DNA of 64,000 nucleotides from Annona cherimola (lineage: Eukaryota > Streptophyta > Magnoliopsida > Magnoliales > Annonaceae), in contig CM059977.1 of NCBI GenBank assembly GCA_030490835.1, positions 10,692,765-10,756,764 of the forward strand, in the 5' to 3' direction. This document shows positions 12,158 to 27,100 of the stretch, one piece after another. Positions within the stretch are counted from its first letter, which is position 1. Every line of letters starts with the position of its first letter. The notes beneath the pieces are model-generated. The model was not told where the DNA came from, searched no databases, and saw nothing but the letters and a program-made list of their open reading frames with translations. A program made the position numbers and the translations under genes.

Positions 12158-15100
12158 TCACGGAGATTGTATTACAGTAAGATGGAATGGATGCCCGGGG
12201 CTCGTACCAGATGTCTGTCTCATGGGATCCCTTGAATATGGACCTTCCCCAGCTGAAGGCTGTAGGCTCCAATGCAAAGTGTAGCTAGACAGATCATACG
12301 TACCTGGTGAGAAGGTACAGACCTGCAGAGGCAGTTCAACTGTGGACAAGGGATCTAGCACTACCCTAGTAGAACTTGATGCACACCAAATGAAAGGGGA
12401 GATGCCTTCAGATGATGATGGCTTGGTGGACTCAGCCTGTTGAGCATCAGCTGGAGAAACTTTCGTGGCATTTGAAGGAGACAGGTCATGCCAACCAACT
12501 AGGTTTTCTCCTTCAGTTGCATCTTTTTGTTCGCCAGTGCCTGGGAAGGCTTCAAATGTATTGATCTTGATGGAAGCAAATGTATCTGAGGAGTTGTGGA
12601 TGGTCATGGAGAATCTCGTTTCACAGAATGAAGTGGAGAAGTCATGGTGCACAATCTGTGGACCATCCATTAGCCACCATATTGGGCTTGCGCCAGTAAC
12701 ACTACAGGTCAGAGAGCAGAAAAATGTTAGTTGAAAAGCTATAATGTGACTAAAATGCTCTGCAAAATCCTCTGATTCCAAAAGATAATTCAAAGACAAC
12801 ATGCATTTAGAAGATCAAAATTCCTCATGCCATTACAATCCCGGAGTCACAAAAGGCAAAAAACATGAAACAGACCAAGCTATCTAGTGGGAAGGTTTAC
12901 ATGTAACTGACAGTTTGAAATTGCTTCAGAAAATGGAGGGAAAATATTCCATTTATTAAAAGTGATCGATTTTTCAATAAGCCAGATATGTCGGTCACAG
13001 AACAAACTGGCAACATAAAGGCTACTGATCATTTATGACCAGTTGGGAATGTATAAAACACATTTGGTTGCATTTTTTTTTCAGTTTTGTTTTTTTGAAA
13101 TTGTAAATCGAGATGAATATCATCCAAAAACCAAGAATTACCATTTTTGAATATGTTTATATATGTTTTTTTTTCAATTTTGAATATTATGGTGTTTTTC
13201 ATAATATCTGTGTTTAAAATTGAAAAAAACATAAATAAGCATATCTAAAAAATGGTAATTCTTGGTTTATCGATAATATATATATATATATATATATATC
13301 TAGATTTTACACTTTCCAAAAACAAAAAAAACAAAAAAATGCAACCAAATGTATTTTATGACCAAATGATCAGCATAACAAGATAAATGGCCCGGATTCT
13401 CAACACATGCGAGGCTGGTCTGGTGCCAAAATAGGATCGAGAAAAAGGAAGAAGAAAGAAAGAACAAGACCGTCTTGGGAACCATGCATATTTTATTGTC
13501 ACATCAGTTAAAATCCATTACTTCCAAGCAGTTCTTTGACAGAATCTTACCTGCATAGGCATGAATGGTGAGAAAGCAGCCGTGGTGTGTCGGATAGGCT
13601 TTTCAGCTCAGGTTCATTCTTGCTGTCTTGAGGTTGCGAGATCAAGACAAAGTCAACTGTCTTTGGACATTCCTGGTTCAGCCATGTAAAAACACAAGTT
13701 CATATCTTTTGAGAGGCATGGTTAAATAACAATAGAATTTTGCACATTTCAATAATCATTTTGATACAGGAACCATCCATTGCATATGAGAATTATCACT
13801 TCATTCTAAAACGTAACAAGTTCATTGTTCTACTATTCACCTGAATAGGCCTCTCCTGGTGCATTCTTTCCTGCTGATGGAAATCCACTAGAGGTGAGCG
13901 AGATAAATCAAGTAATGATTCAATCTTCCCCTGAGAACTAAGAATTACATCACTGCCTTCATTGACTCCATAAGTAGCAATTCTTCTTTCATCATTTGAG
14001 GTTTTCTGGCAATCCTGAAGGTAAAAGGAAAATAAAACCCAACTGAGTAAAGGGATTAAGATGATAGAAAATGCACAATGACGTACCTAGTTGATTTCCC
14101 TTTGCAAGCTTCTATCTTTAGTAGTTTTATTAAAATAATATGTCAGCAATTGTGAAACAATACTGGGAACAATGCTAATATTGAAGCACAATGTGGTAAG
14201 TGAATTATGGGTTGTAATTTGGTGCACCCAAGCGTATAAATCAGTTACCATGAATTATAAGGTTGATTCTAAAGCAAGTTTTGAGAAGTGAACTACACTG
14301 CTAAAAGAAATAATGAAAAGGGGAAATATCCAAGAGGATCTCAATATCTAGAAAACTATTAGTCCCCAGAGCTTGGGTAAAATTGTACATCTCAGATGAC
14401 GGGCAAACACCACAGGGGTTCTTGCTCGGAATAATTTTTGCAAAATCTCTACTGCTGAAAGCATGTGTCCCAGTAGCAAAGGCTTTACAGCACAACCAAA
14501 CAGGCCCTTGGTAAAATTCTGAAGGTTTCCCTAAACTTTTCCAATGCTTCTGCATCTATTATACATATGTTGGTGATATAAGTACATGCTTTTACGTTTC
14601 TGTCAGCAATACTCGCAATAACAGCAAATGCCATGAACATCGAACAGAACAATAGCATTTGCACAAAAAATTCATTACAGTTTATCAACTTCAACACCGT
14701 GGTAATGAGATGGGCAGTGAAATTGACAGAATAGCATTCAGAAAAGATAGAAACATCTCGCAACATATAAAGATTATATATATTTTTTGACTAATAACAT
14801 ATAAAGAGTATATTAATGCTACACTAAATACAAGACTACAAAATGCAAGAAAACTCAATTAGAGGTGAGAGAATGTAAACCTTAAGCTTAAAGAAGCATG
14901 ACAATGCTTGACCGGCTTGCAACAACTGAGCTGGACAAACAGAAACTTGTGATGCTAATGATAAAATCCTCCACTGACTACCAATTGATGACAACTGATG
15001 GAGGCAGAAAGCCTCCGAACTGGTTTTGTTGACAATATCCATACGTACAAGAAACTCTTGCAATTTCGATGGATAAGGAGTAATATGGAAGGATACATCC

Positions 15101-18100
15101 AGAGATGGCAATACCTAAGAGACGGATGCATGTCAGCCTTGAAAAGATGACAATACAATTGAATTGTTGTAACAGAAAATATGTTCACAAAAAGTGAAGA
15201 TTGTAGCTGTATCTAAGTGTATTAAAATAAAAAATAAAACAACAAAAAAGGAAAAGAGCACAAAGTGGATACTTCATTTGAAGCTTTCGAAAAAAAAAAA
15301 AGACATGTCAACAACTGAGCCAATGAAGGGCTCAACCAAGTTGCACAATCAGGTTAAAAGAATGGTTTTAAAGGATATCCATACAGCTGGGAGTTTGATC
15401 TGCATGATAAGAAACAACTGGGATGACTATGGAAAGGCTATATTGAGTGCTAAAAAAGGTTAATGTTCAACAGCAAAATATTCCAACTAAATTTTTAAAT
15501 GATCACGGAACCATCTGATGGAATATTTGGACCCATGTGCACCATTTCTGTGAATAAGGATACAAAATTTTTTAGGCCGGTTCTTGAAAATAGAATGGAA
15601 AAATTAAGGAAAGTGGAAAATAGGCAAAGCAGAAAATAGATTTCTTTTCTAGGTGTGTTATGGATGTCATTTCTCTTGAGGCAATATTTGCACTCTTACA
15701 ACTATTTTAGGGCTCTAGCAACTTGCCCTCAGAATAAAAAGAGAGATAACCCAATCTAGAACAGAAAACAGCCCCCCTTCTAGATGCTGGAAGTAAAATT
15801 GCAAGATTACCATACAGTTCTTGAAATTGCTCTCCATTCAACTAAGAAGCTCCATCAAGTGTTCAACATCTAGAAGGGATGTTGTTTTCCATTCTAGATA
15901 AGGTTCTCTCTCTTTGTATATGGAGGACAAGTTGCTATAACCCTAAAACAGCTGTGAGGGTGTAAATATCGCCTTAAGAAAAGTGGCATCTATAACACGC
16001 CTAGAAGAGAAACCTATTTTCTGGTTGCCTATTGTCCACCTTAATTTTTTGGTTCTATTTTCAAGTATCTGCCCCAACAAAAATCATTACAATGCGTACT
16101 TATGATCAGCTATTAACGAAGGTAATATGATAAGATCAAAGAGGTGACTCAACATGTCTAAGGAATCATAATCTGCAGATTGCAATATTTGTGGTAATAG
16201 AGATTACTATGTTGATCCACAATTCCACATCAATCTCAAGCCAAAAGCTTTCAAGTAGATAATTCAGTATAACATTGCCAAAGTAGATATTTGCCATATG
16301 GTTGCATGAAATTTGTTGTTTAGATTTCATTTTAGGGTCTCAAGAGTCAAGAATCTAACGAATTGTGTAGCAATATTTACTTTTCTTTTTTCCCAGTTTC
16401 AACAGAATTAAGAGCTCATGATGAAGGTCAAAGGTTTTTTTTTTTCGAAAAAAGATGAAAAACCACTCACTGAAAAAACGGGTAAAAGTTACATTTCTCT
16501 CCTTTCCATGCTAATGTGACATTTACTACTCATCACCAACCTAATTTTTCACATTGTTACCTTCACATTTTTCCCCCAAAAAAAAAAAAATCGCTTTAAT
16601 CACTTCAAAATTGACACCATCATCTGCCTTTTTTCACCTATTCTACTTTTCCTCCAATTTCATCTCTTTTCCCTCAAATGATGATTCCATTACTCATAAA
16701 CAAAGTCTGATGGAAACAGTGAAATGAAAAACAAGCTGGACCATGCTTAACATGGTGAGTAGACAACACAATATTCATAGGAAAAAAAAGAAAAGAAAAG
16801 AAAAACAACACAAAAGAGTTAACAAGACAAAGCAACCCCATCAGCTTACATCTAATTACTGATGGAACTGCTAAACAAAAAGGAAAGAAAATAGAAAAGA
16901 TAGCTATTGAATATAATCATATCAGCCACATACCTCCATATTATAAAGCATTCTTAATGTTCGGTAACTCATTTCACATGAAACATTATCGATTTCATAA
17001 TATACTGACAAATGCAGAGAAATTTTTCCAGAAACTCCAGCATGCAACCAAATAGGCCATAGGAAGGATGTTCCACCTTGAATTGCAGTGTCCTGCAAAA
17101 GTTAAGAGACAAAATCCATTAAGAATTCTCTTCTAAAATGCAAAAGCAACACCTTGAAATCTTCTTCACTCACCTTAGGAAACAAAAATAAAGAACCACA
17201 AAGTTGCTCTAAATCATTGTTGTGCACATCACTCTGCTCAAGATGTTTCTGCTTTCCAAGACATACTGGAAATTCCATGTCCATGTCTTTAAGGCATCCA
17301 GGAATTAAAAACCTTGGATGACTAATCTTCATTTTTAAATTCTGTGAAAATGGATCAAAGATATTTGATGTCATGAGGCATAAAAAGCTTCTGCAAAAAT
17401 TCTGGTTGTTATGGTTTTTAGCTAGCATGCTTTGGAAATTTTAAACAATTGAAAGTTCTCGACAGCAACTCATCATCATATCATCAGTTATTTTGTACCA
17501 ATGTGGGTCAACTACATGAATCCTGTTGTGCAACTCCCCTTGATCTTGGGATGATGCCTTTGTAATAATCTAAAGGTATTCTTCACTTGTTTTCTGATGA
17601 CTCTTACTAAACCGCATTTGTTTTAGCCTGCTGATTGCTCTCTTACGGCCTTTTATTTGGATAGAGTCATGCATGCTAACATTTACGGTTTTTGGTTTCT
17701 ACCACACATGAACAAATCACCAAAGTCTACTTTCCCGTGTTTTATTTCCCACTGATTTTAACTTTAGACTATTTGAATCACAGTACATCCTCCTTTTCCG
17801 CTACATTCACCTTACAGATATATTGTAGTTTAACTGACAACATTCTGACCCTACAGCATAACCAATCTTATATGTTGTTGCTAAGAAAATGCCTAATTCC
17901 ACAGCTGTAATGGGTTCAAATTGAAATATCAGAAAATACAAAAGAGTGCATACCTTTACAGAAACTTGCGATGGGTTCCTTAGCTCCAGAGTAAGGCGCC
18001 GAAAATCCCCCATGTAAATGTTCCTAGGAAGATTATGTATGTGACCCTCAAGTTTCGGTACACTCTGGAAATTCACAAAAAGTAGGTTTGTGGCAGTGAT

Positions 18101-18131
18101 TATTTTCATTTTTATTATTGAGAGAAGAAAG

Positions 18132-18170
<39 letters not shown>

Positions 18171-21100
18171 CCTTGATCACAATGAAATTCAAATTGCATC
18201 TTGGGGAAAACCTCACATTCCTTCTTCCCTTTTGCAGTTTCTTCTTCGGTATATCAGACTCAAAATTAAGATAACCAACTACATGTCCGAACAAGGTCCA
18301 TCTAACTCCCATTATTTTTAGGAAACCTTCCACTTTAGGAGTCACAGTTAGTTGCACCTGAAAGATTAAAAATTCAACTAAGGTGGATCAAGGTTAAAAT
18401 TCAATTAAGAAATTATAACCCAATAAAATCCGCAATTCTAAGATTATGGCATGCCTAAATGATAAAGGGAAGATATCCAGTCAAAATCTGTTATTTCCAA
18501 TTAAGGATGCTTTTGGCATTTGGGAAAAGGAAAAAAAAAATTCCCCTACTTCTCCACACATTTTTCTATATGATGTGAACTTTAACCGCCTAAATACCTT
18601 ATTTTCCAATCATTTGTTCACGTCTTTCCATACAACTACCTTATCTATACCTAAATACCTTATTTCCAATCATTTCTTCACATCATTCCATACAACTACC
18701 TTATCTATTTCAACTTTATTCCCTTTACTCTTAATCATTATACTATTGCATCACATCACACAGTTTTTCAACATTTTTTCCCCGAATGTTAAATGCAAGT
18801 TTAAAAATGGTATCTGTTAACAGAAATGATAATGGTTTCTGATTACTCCTCTCTGTCCATGCATGAAATCATGTATTCTCCTCCACAGGATTAGCACACA
18901 CAAACCTTTATTGGTACAGCTTTCATTAATACCACGCAAAGGAGGGGATTTGGGTCTGTACAACTTGACAAAGGATGAAGACAGTAAGGTAGCATTTGGG
19001 TCTGTACAACTTGACAAAGGATGAAGACAGCAAGATAGCATTTGAGCACACCAGTAAGACACTCACTCACTCACTTATTCACTCTCTCTCTCTCTCTCCC
19101 ACCCCCACCCCCCCACTTATCCCTATTTTCTACAACAAGTAATCCATTGCATTAATGCATAATGGAAAGCATTATTCAATCTAGCCCTTGAGTATGTCAA
19201 TCACGCTTCTAGATGTAAACGGAAATGGAAAGATTCCACCGAAGCGGAAGCGCAATTTGTCACAGGAATCACTCGAGTCTGTGTAATATAAGCTGAAATG
19301 TGCAAACAGAAAATAGCAGCCGCAGAATAATGCCATCAATATCTTCAGTATTAAAATATTGAATACCAAAACTTGAAGCAAAAACGTTTTCTGGAATACG
19401 TACCACCACTATCTCACCACCCCTCAGTGCAAAGTCAGCTTTTGATAAAATAAATGAAGATTGATCAGCATTTATCTCCCTAAAATAATCAGGCAATCAT
19501 CAAACGAATTTTAGCAATGACAGAATTTTGAAACAAAATCATGCGATGTAAAATACATCATTGTTAAAAAAAAAAAAAAAAAAAAAAAAATCTGACAAAT
19601 TTTGTGCTGTAGCTATTTTTAGTACCGTTTGCTGATGGCATTTTGAATCTGGAAACTCTCTGAAAGCTTAGCAGTTAATTCATGTTCTCTCGCTTCCTTG
19701 GAAGATTGATCGCCTGCTTCCAATTGTATGAGAATGGATTCTGAACTTAAGTTTCATAAATTTCCAGGTAATAAATAATGAATATGACAAAAAGAGAAGG
19801 CATACCAGAACCAGATCTCTCTGATCTTACGGAGAGCTCACAGACAAGTGAAACATCAGAGACAGAAATAGAGGTCTGAAGAGGATTTTTAAATTCAAGC
19901 TGTACCCTTATTGCTTCTGCAGGTCAGTAAAAGAGAAACAGATTTAAGACAGCATAAGAGAACTTTTACTCATGTACGCATGACAAATTACCTAACATGC
20001 ATAACAACGCATATGCAAGCACAGCAGACATGTTTCAACCCATTCATCTACATTCAGCTGTACCATGGTATAATGCAACAAAAGATATTGTCGATTCAAC
20101 AGTTAGCCTTGGCATTAGAAAGTAGTAGAACAGTTTGAAAACCTTAAGCTTGTTGTGTACATTTGCTCAGTTATCTTCAGCCCAACTAGTGGAACAATAT
20201 TGCTATTGTCCATGAGACTATAAGTAACTAGCGAAACAATCTTGCACTATCATCCATGAGACCATAAGTGAATAGAATAGTGTCATCCCTTGTACGAATT
20301 GCTTAAAAATAGGGTACCAATACCTTAGCATAATTTTTGGTACAGTACTAGATGACTACTCCACTTGTGTATGCTTGCTAAGATCTAGGAAACATCCCGC
20401 ATATCAATATTTTACATGCAACATGACCTAAAAAGGGAAAATTCAGACTTTAATACTTTACTGTCGCCATAACGCATTGTTTAGACTGCAGATACTAGAT
20501 AGGACCCAGACCCATAAGCATTTTTAAATAACTGGACCAAAAGCTTGGTACCAGGCCCACATATGTAGGCCGCATTTAAAATGGGATACATACGCAAATA
20601 ACTAATGGACCTTCAAATAAATTCACCACCTACAACATTGAGTGTGCAAAGGCTTAAACCTAACCCCACCGCATCCCTTTATATCCTATTAATGCCAAAG
20701 CATGATAAAAGTGTTAATGCTTGAGGATGGAAGTCCTGCATGAAAAGCAAGGTGCACAAATAATCAAGAAAGAAATCTTATAGATGTCATTATCTACTGA
20801 GGTATCTGAGATCCTCCCGTAAAGGCATGTTCGGTTGGCACAGATTTGAATTCTTGAATTGGGAAATTTTGAAATTTCTCCTCCCGATGCAAGATCCAAA
20901 CTCCTGATTATAGCGCAACCCCACTAATCCTTATCATCACTTTTATTCCAAAACATGATTTGCATAGGTTTATCATAATGATCCTGCTTTTCCAAATATC
21001 AAATCCAAATTCTCCAAACTGAACATGCCCTAAAAAAAGCTCGATTATTGACATGGAATGCATCTAACCCACAGACTGACCACCTAGTGACCACCATTAT

Positions 21101-24100
21101 AGAGAAGCGACAACAATGAATTGTCTTTTTAACAATTAAAGTACAACATTGCACAAGCAACTACTTAACATACAAATTTAGGTAGAAAACAATGTTTGCT
21201 TTAGAAACAGAATCATCAGTATTCTACGTTAGAAGCAGGGACTCCTCTCTAACCGCGACTTCCATTAGAAACAGACTTGCCATTTTCTACATTATATCGA
21301 CCAAGACACAATAACGTGCAACCCTTTTCCCCTTCTTTATGGTAATGCTCTTCTAATTGTTTGGCTTCAGTGTTATCTTGGTCCGAAGAATGTTTGACTG
21401 AAGAGGTGAGCTCCATCAGTTATTGTGTCATTTTCAGACAATCCTTCCACCAAAAACCCTTCCATTTGTATTTACAGACCTTCCTTGACCAGCCATGATG
21501 AAATTCTTGTTGAGGCTTGAAAGAAAGTTGAGACCAAGTAGAATTAAAAAGCCCAGTGGAATGAGTGAATTCTCTCCTTTTTATTCCCTTTTGACATTTG
21601 ACAGAGAAAGTATTCACTAAAAGAAAGCAACAAAAGAAAAGAAGAAGCCACTAGACATTGAGTTTTCCAATAAAAAAAAGCTCACATGTGGCAATGACAG
21701 AAGATGAGCAGAAGAAATGGAAGTGGACCACTCATAAATCAGTGTGATACATAAGGAATTGAACAATACCTCCTGCTATAGAAACACAAAAATCACTGTA
21801 TTTGTTCAGGGAAGAAGACTTTGGTTGTGAATCTAGCCAGTTAGTTCTCATTGTTGACATGGCTGGAACCATTTCCTCCTCTAAAGACTGCCAAAAGCTT
21901 TCTTTGACATGTACCTGGTTTTTTAATACAGATAAATATTAGCAAGCAAAAACCTAAAACTGACACAAGAAAATAAGGTTTACTTTAGACTATTTGTCTA
22001 CCTGTAAACGTTAGAATTCTTTTATATTCTTCCACAAAATATGTTGATCACAAAGTTAAAGAATCATAAAAAGGACTCAAAAACTCAAATTTACACAAGC
22101 ACAAGCAGTACCATAAAATTTAGGAGCATATAAAGGGTAAGATAAAGGAATGTAATACTGTTGTTAGGGTATAAGAATCAATCGAGTTTAAAGCCATATA
22201 AAGGGTAAGATAAAGGAATGTAATAATGTTGTTAGGGTATAAGAACCAATCGAGTTTAAAGCCCCAGAGAGGCAAGTGAAATTTTAGGAAAATACGGGAG
22301 GAGAGAAAAAGAAGAAAAGAAAAGAAAGATGATAAAGAGCACCAAACATGAGGCATGAGATAGTCCCTAAGGACAACGAAAGATATCTTCAAAGTTGAAA
22401 AAAGTGAGAACAGTTGGGTTTTAGATGATGCCAAATGCAATAGATGTAATTACCAGAGGGGATTTTGCATGCCACATGAGTCCAAACTTGAATCCTACCC
22501 CGAGTTATAAGCTTAGCTTGGATAAAGTCCTAAACAACAATTAGTCAATAACATTGAACACCTAGGCCATACTTGGCTGAGTGAAGCCCCTTCCTAGCAT
22601 TCGACAATTTTGCATCAAATAAATTCCCTTAGCATTTGTATCTGTTTGCTGAAAATGAGTAAGCTAATATAGACACAATTTGACACAACAGTCCTTCAGT
22701 CTATAACAGTGCAATGAAAAAGAAAAATGAGTGACAGGAGCAAGGTAGGCAGTTCAAGAGAAAAGAAAGGGTTGGACTAGGAAACACCAATGACCAGGCA
22801 GAAAGGAAGTGCATAAGCTACATCAAAAAGTGCTCTGCAAAGACTATGACAGATGCATGTATGAGAGTGATGTTCAACAAATTAACAACAAAACAGTTAG
22901 TTAAGAACAAATGGTCAGTATGACTTGCAAGAAATAATGATTTGTACACTAGCAAGAACAGATAGTAGATACGATTGCAAAGAAAGCATGATTCAAGACA
23001 GGATAGCAGAAAACACCTAGTCCACTTACTGCAGCAGGCGATGCATAAACACGATGGTCTTCAAAAATGACCCTTAGAGATGGCATGTACACATTTGGCA
23101 GCTGTAGTTTGAACACCTCATATGTCCTCCCTGTATTCTAACTTGCACATGAAAAAAGGAATTCAAATTTTTGAAATGAAATAAAATCCCATATCGAATC
23201 AAGTAACAGCGATACCTGGACAGTTTGGACAAATTCACGAAGGAACAACTCTTGAGTTGCAGGAGATTGATGGCTGCATGACAGAACTTCCATCATATGT
23301 TTAATTGCCACATCATATATCCCAAGAAATGTATGCCACCTATACCATGTGCAAGAGTTTATATATAAAAGATATGGACCAAATACCTTGAGAGAAAACA
23401 GTCCATCGACCGAATCCAAAACTATGGCTTGTAACAGTTACCTTCCGATGTTAAAATGAACATGGTCATTGATATAGCTCCAAACATTTTCTTTATATAC
23501 CGAAAGAGCGTTTTTGTATGTCCGAATGGCATGTTTTCTCTGGAATGCGAGGGTCAAAAATCAGCTCCCTAAATGCTTGATGAAACTGCTCGCTACACAA
23601 GTCATTCATCATTGGAAGAATAAAATACCTGGTCAGAAGTATCATAAAAATTACCAGCCAGCACAAGATGAAACCCATATTTGCGCATCATAGGAGGATC
23701 TGAACACAAGAAGCAGTAAGCAGACTGCTCAAGTATTACAGCTGCATGTAAATGAGGTTCCTGTGAAAAAGAAAAATTGTTAAGTAGAGAAAAAAAGAAA
23801 AATTCCTCTTATACCCACAACATTTGCTCATAATTTCTTTTATACCCATAACATTTCAAAAATTCCTTTTATACCCATAATATTTCACCCTAAATTCTTA
23901 TCATACCCATGTAGTCAAAACAACAGTTAATTAATCATTGAAAAGATGATTTTGCCCTCCGTAATTTCTTAATTAAAACAATTCAACCCTAATATGACTT
24001 AATCAATATTGGTAAACCATTAGTTTGTGACATCAAGTTATTCAAATATTACATTAAGGCTAAATCATTTCAATTGGGAAAAATTTGAAGACAAAATCAT

Positions 24101-27100
24101 CTTTTCAATAGATTAGTTAATAGTTGTTTTGACTCATGGTTATGATAAGAATTTAGAATAAAATGCTATGGGTGCAAGAGGAATTTTTGAAATTTTGTGA
24201 ATATACTAGGAATTAAAGGCAAATATTGTGAGTATAAGAGGAATTTTTCTAAGAAAATATATATTTGTAATTTGGTAGCAGAGAAGAAAAATATATTTAT
24301 AGCTCGTTTAAAACATGCTGAACAGAGATTACCTCATGGGAAATGCGAAAATAAACTCCAGCAGCTTCTTTATGCTGACCCCAGGACTTCAGCATTTCCG
24401 CCCACCATAGGCCACACCTTGTAGCATTTCTCTGACCAGGAGAAACAATTTTCTGCAAAAACAAGAACCCCATACAATCTCAAAAATTGTCAATGAAACT
24501 AAACAAGAGGGAAAAAAGATAAAAGCAAAGTTTGATATATTATAGAGGACATGATATCATTGCATAAAGAAGACATGAGTTTAATGTTTTTCTCAAACCA
24601 AGAAAAGGCAACTGACCTTTCTAAACAGAGGACCTTCGCTCCCTAGGAGCAAGCCAAATTTGACATGTGGCATTTGGACAACTCAATAATCATGAAAGAC
24701 TACATTGATCTATGCACATGAACAATTTGCACAGTATCCTTAACGTTATACTACAGTCTAATGAAGAAGTGCAGAAATCAGACATGCAAAAAGGCCAGGC
24801 AGAGAAACACAGAATTCATCATGGCCAATAACATGGACCAAATGTTTTTGCCAAAGAACCATGTCTGCTGCATGTGTCGTATTACACCATCTTGCCTATG
24901 TTCATTGGATATAAAATCAGTTATATAATGATCACTGAGAAGGGGAAAAGAAAGATGCCACTTGTCATCTTAATGATTGGTACAGTCTATTAAGAAAGAA
25001 AGGCTGTTGCTGTCCCTTGCAGTACAGCAACACATGCAATAGCCCATCAAAGAATGAAAACATTTTTATTTTGCATTCAATAATGGCCATAATCACCAAT
25101 ACCAAAGGCATAACAACCATAACGGTAACGTCAACAGTGGAAGCCTTTATCTGCGACTTGACAAGTTCAACATATTCTAGGTAAACCACGGACTCCATGA
25201 TCCTTAATATCTTTTCCCCACCAGGCAGGACAGCCAATGACCAAGTTTGAGCATAATTTGAAAGGCCCATGCATAAATTCACAAAGCATACAGCAATGGT
25301 CATCATGAATTAGCTGACCTCAAGGAGACAGTACCTATACTCATTAATGAAAAATACCTAAAGCACCATATTCTAGGTAAACCCAGGACTCCATGCATCG
25401 TCAAAGCTTTTTCCTACAACCTCTACCCATATTTTGTTGCACCTTAATCACGGACTCTGAGGGGGGCTCCAAAAGCCTCATAAATAACAAGCAGGAATTT
25501 TCGTTCTTATGTGGCTATTCACCTTTAAGTACTTTTCAGGTCTCTAATGCATATTGATGCGACTACTCTTAACTCGCATCAAATATCCTACTTCTGCCAC
25601 TCATCTTCATCAACATCTAAATTTCTCGGTTTCTCCAGCACATCCCATCAGAGCAACTTCCACACTTTTTTGGGAACCTATCCATGAGACACATGAACCA
25701 CCTAAAGGCCCAAAGATGACACTCTGCTCCCATGCACACTGGAAAAGGAGGTGAGGAAAAGCAGACACCAACAAGCCTAGATCTATCAACCAAACACTAT
25801 GTAATTCTACTTTATCTTTCCATCCAAGTAGCTTTAATTTATCTTTATCCATTTACTTCCAAATTCCAGTCACCACCCCAGTCCTGTAACATCATTTCCT
25901 CACCTTTTTCGGACTCTGATTTTTCCTCTTTTCTGGATTCTAAGACAGTAAAATCATCCTTGGAAAAATCCTGGTTGCAGTTTATATATCTACACCAATG
26001 TACAGTCAACATTCATAGACCAGAAGAAAACAAACCAAACAAATTTCGACTGCAGTGGCCTGAAAAATTCAAACAGGTTACAAAATCTGGTCAATTAGAA
26101 CCATATCAATGTCACAGGACTTCACAACCTTCCCACCTCATGAAACAACAGACAATCTGAGAATTTAAATTAGAAGCAGCCAGCCAAGATTTACTGCCTG
26201 AATCCGTGCAAAGCACAAACAAAATGCACGTGTTCTATTGAATCTGCAGGCCAAGAGATGTGATTTTTAAAAGGTTCAAAGATGTAACCATCCTAGACTA
26301 ACTACCACCAATATCTAAGGCTTTGGCTCATACTAAAAGGAAAGGTTCCCACTTTCCAATGAAGAAAGCCTTCAAAGGAATATTCATTCAAGTCTAGATA
26401 TAATTTTATTTAATTTTGATGCTAGAACTAGTTACGAACATTTCCCTGTTCAATCCCCAAATGTTAAATTTCCAAAGAATATCAGCAGATATCTAAAACA
26501 CATTGACAAGCAGAGTTAATTACAGGCACTCAGCAGCCAACTACACATTAATTGCAACAGAAGTTAGCAAGCAATACCGCAGAGAAGAATATGGAGACTC
26601 CATTAAAAATATTAATCACATTCTACCAGTATGCAAAACTTTTCAAACCAACGAATGAAGGGAAAAATATACCGCATAAGTATGAAAAGCATTCTCCATG
26701 CAATACTCAGCCTCTTTTCTCATTTGGTCCAACATGAAGTAGCAAAGACCACTCATTTCCTGAGAAAGTACCAAATCAACCAATGAGATTTTATCATGTA
26801 GACGTTCCCAATATGCATACAAAGACCGCTGCAATTGTAAAGGTCATCATATTGGATTCTCATCTGTCTTTAGGTAGTTACACGTAAAGATCAAATAGGC
26901 TAAAAAAATAAGGCAAAAGAGATCGAGGAACAGTAACAAAACAAAAACATTTAAAAATGATGAAAACTGTGCAGACAAGGAAGAAAACGATCAGAATCTA
27001 AACCAAATAATCTAATGCATTAAATTAAAATATAAAAATATGGCATATTTAGAACAAGAATACAGGAGCAAAGCTCCTTTCTAACATAAGGAAGCTGGAT

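Noticed and set aside
25610..25852. Protein-like - strand ORF inside a TRAPPC8 intron
   Set aside because: It has some hydrophobic, Trp-rich composition but no domain I recognise and no splice sites linking it to the gene. It may be a decayed repeat fragment.
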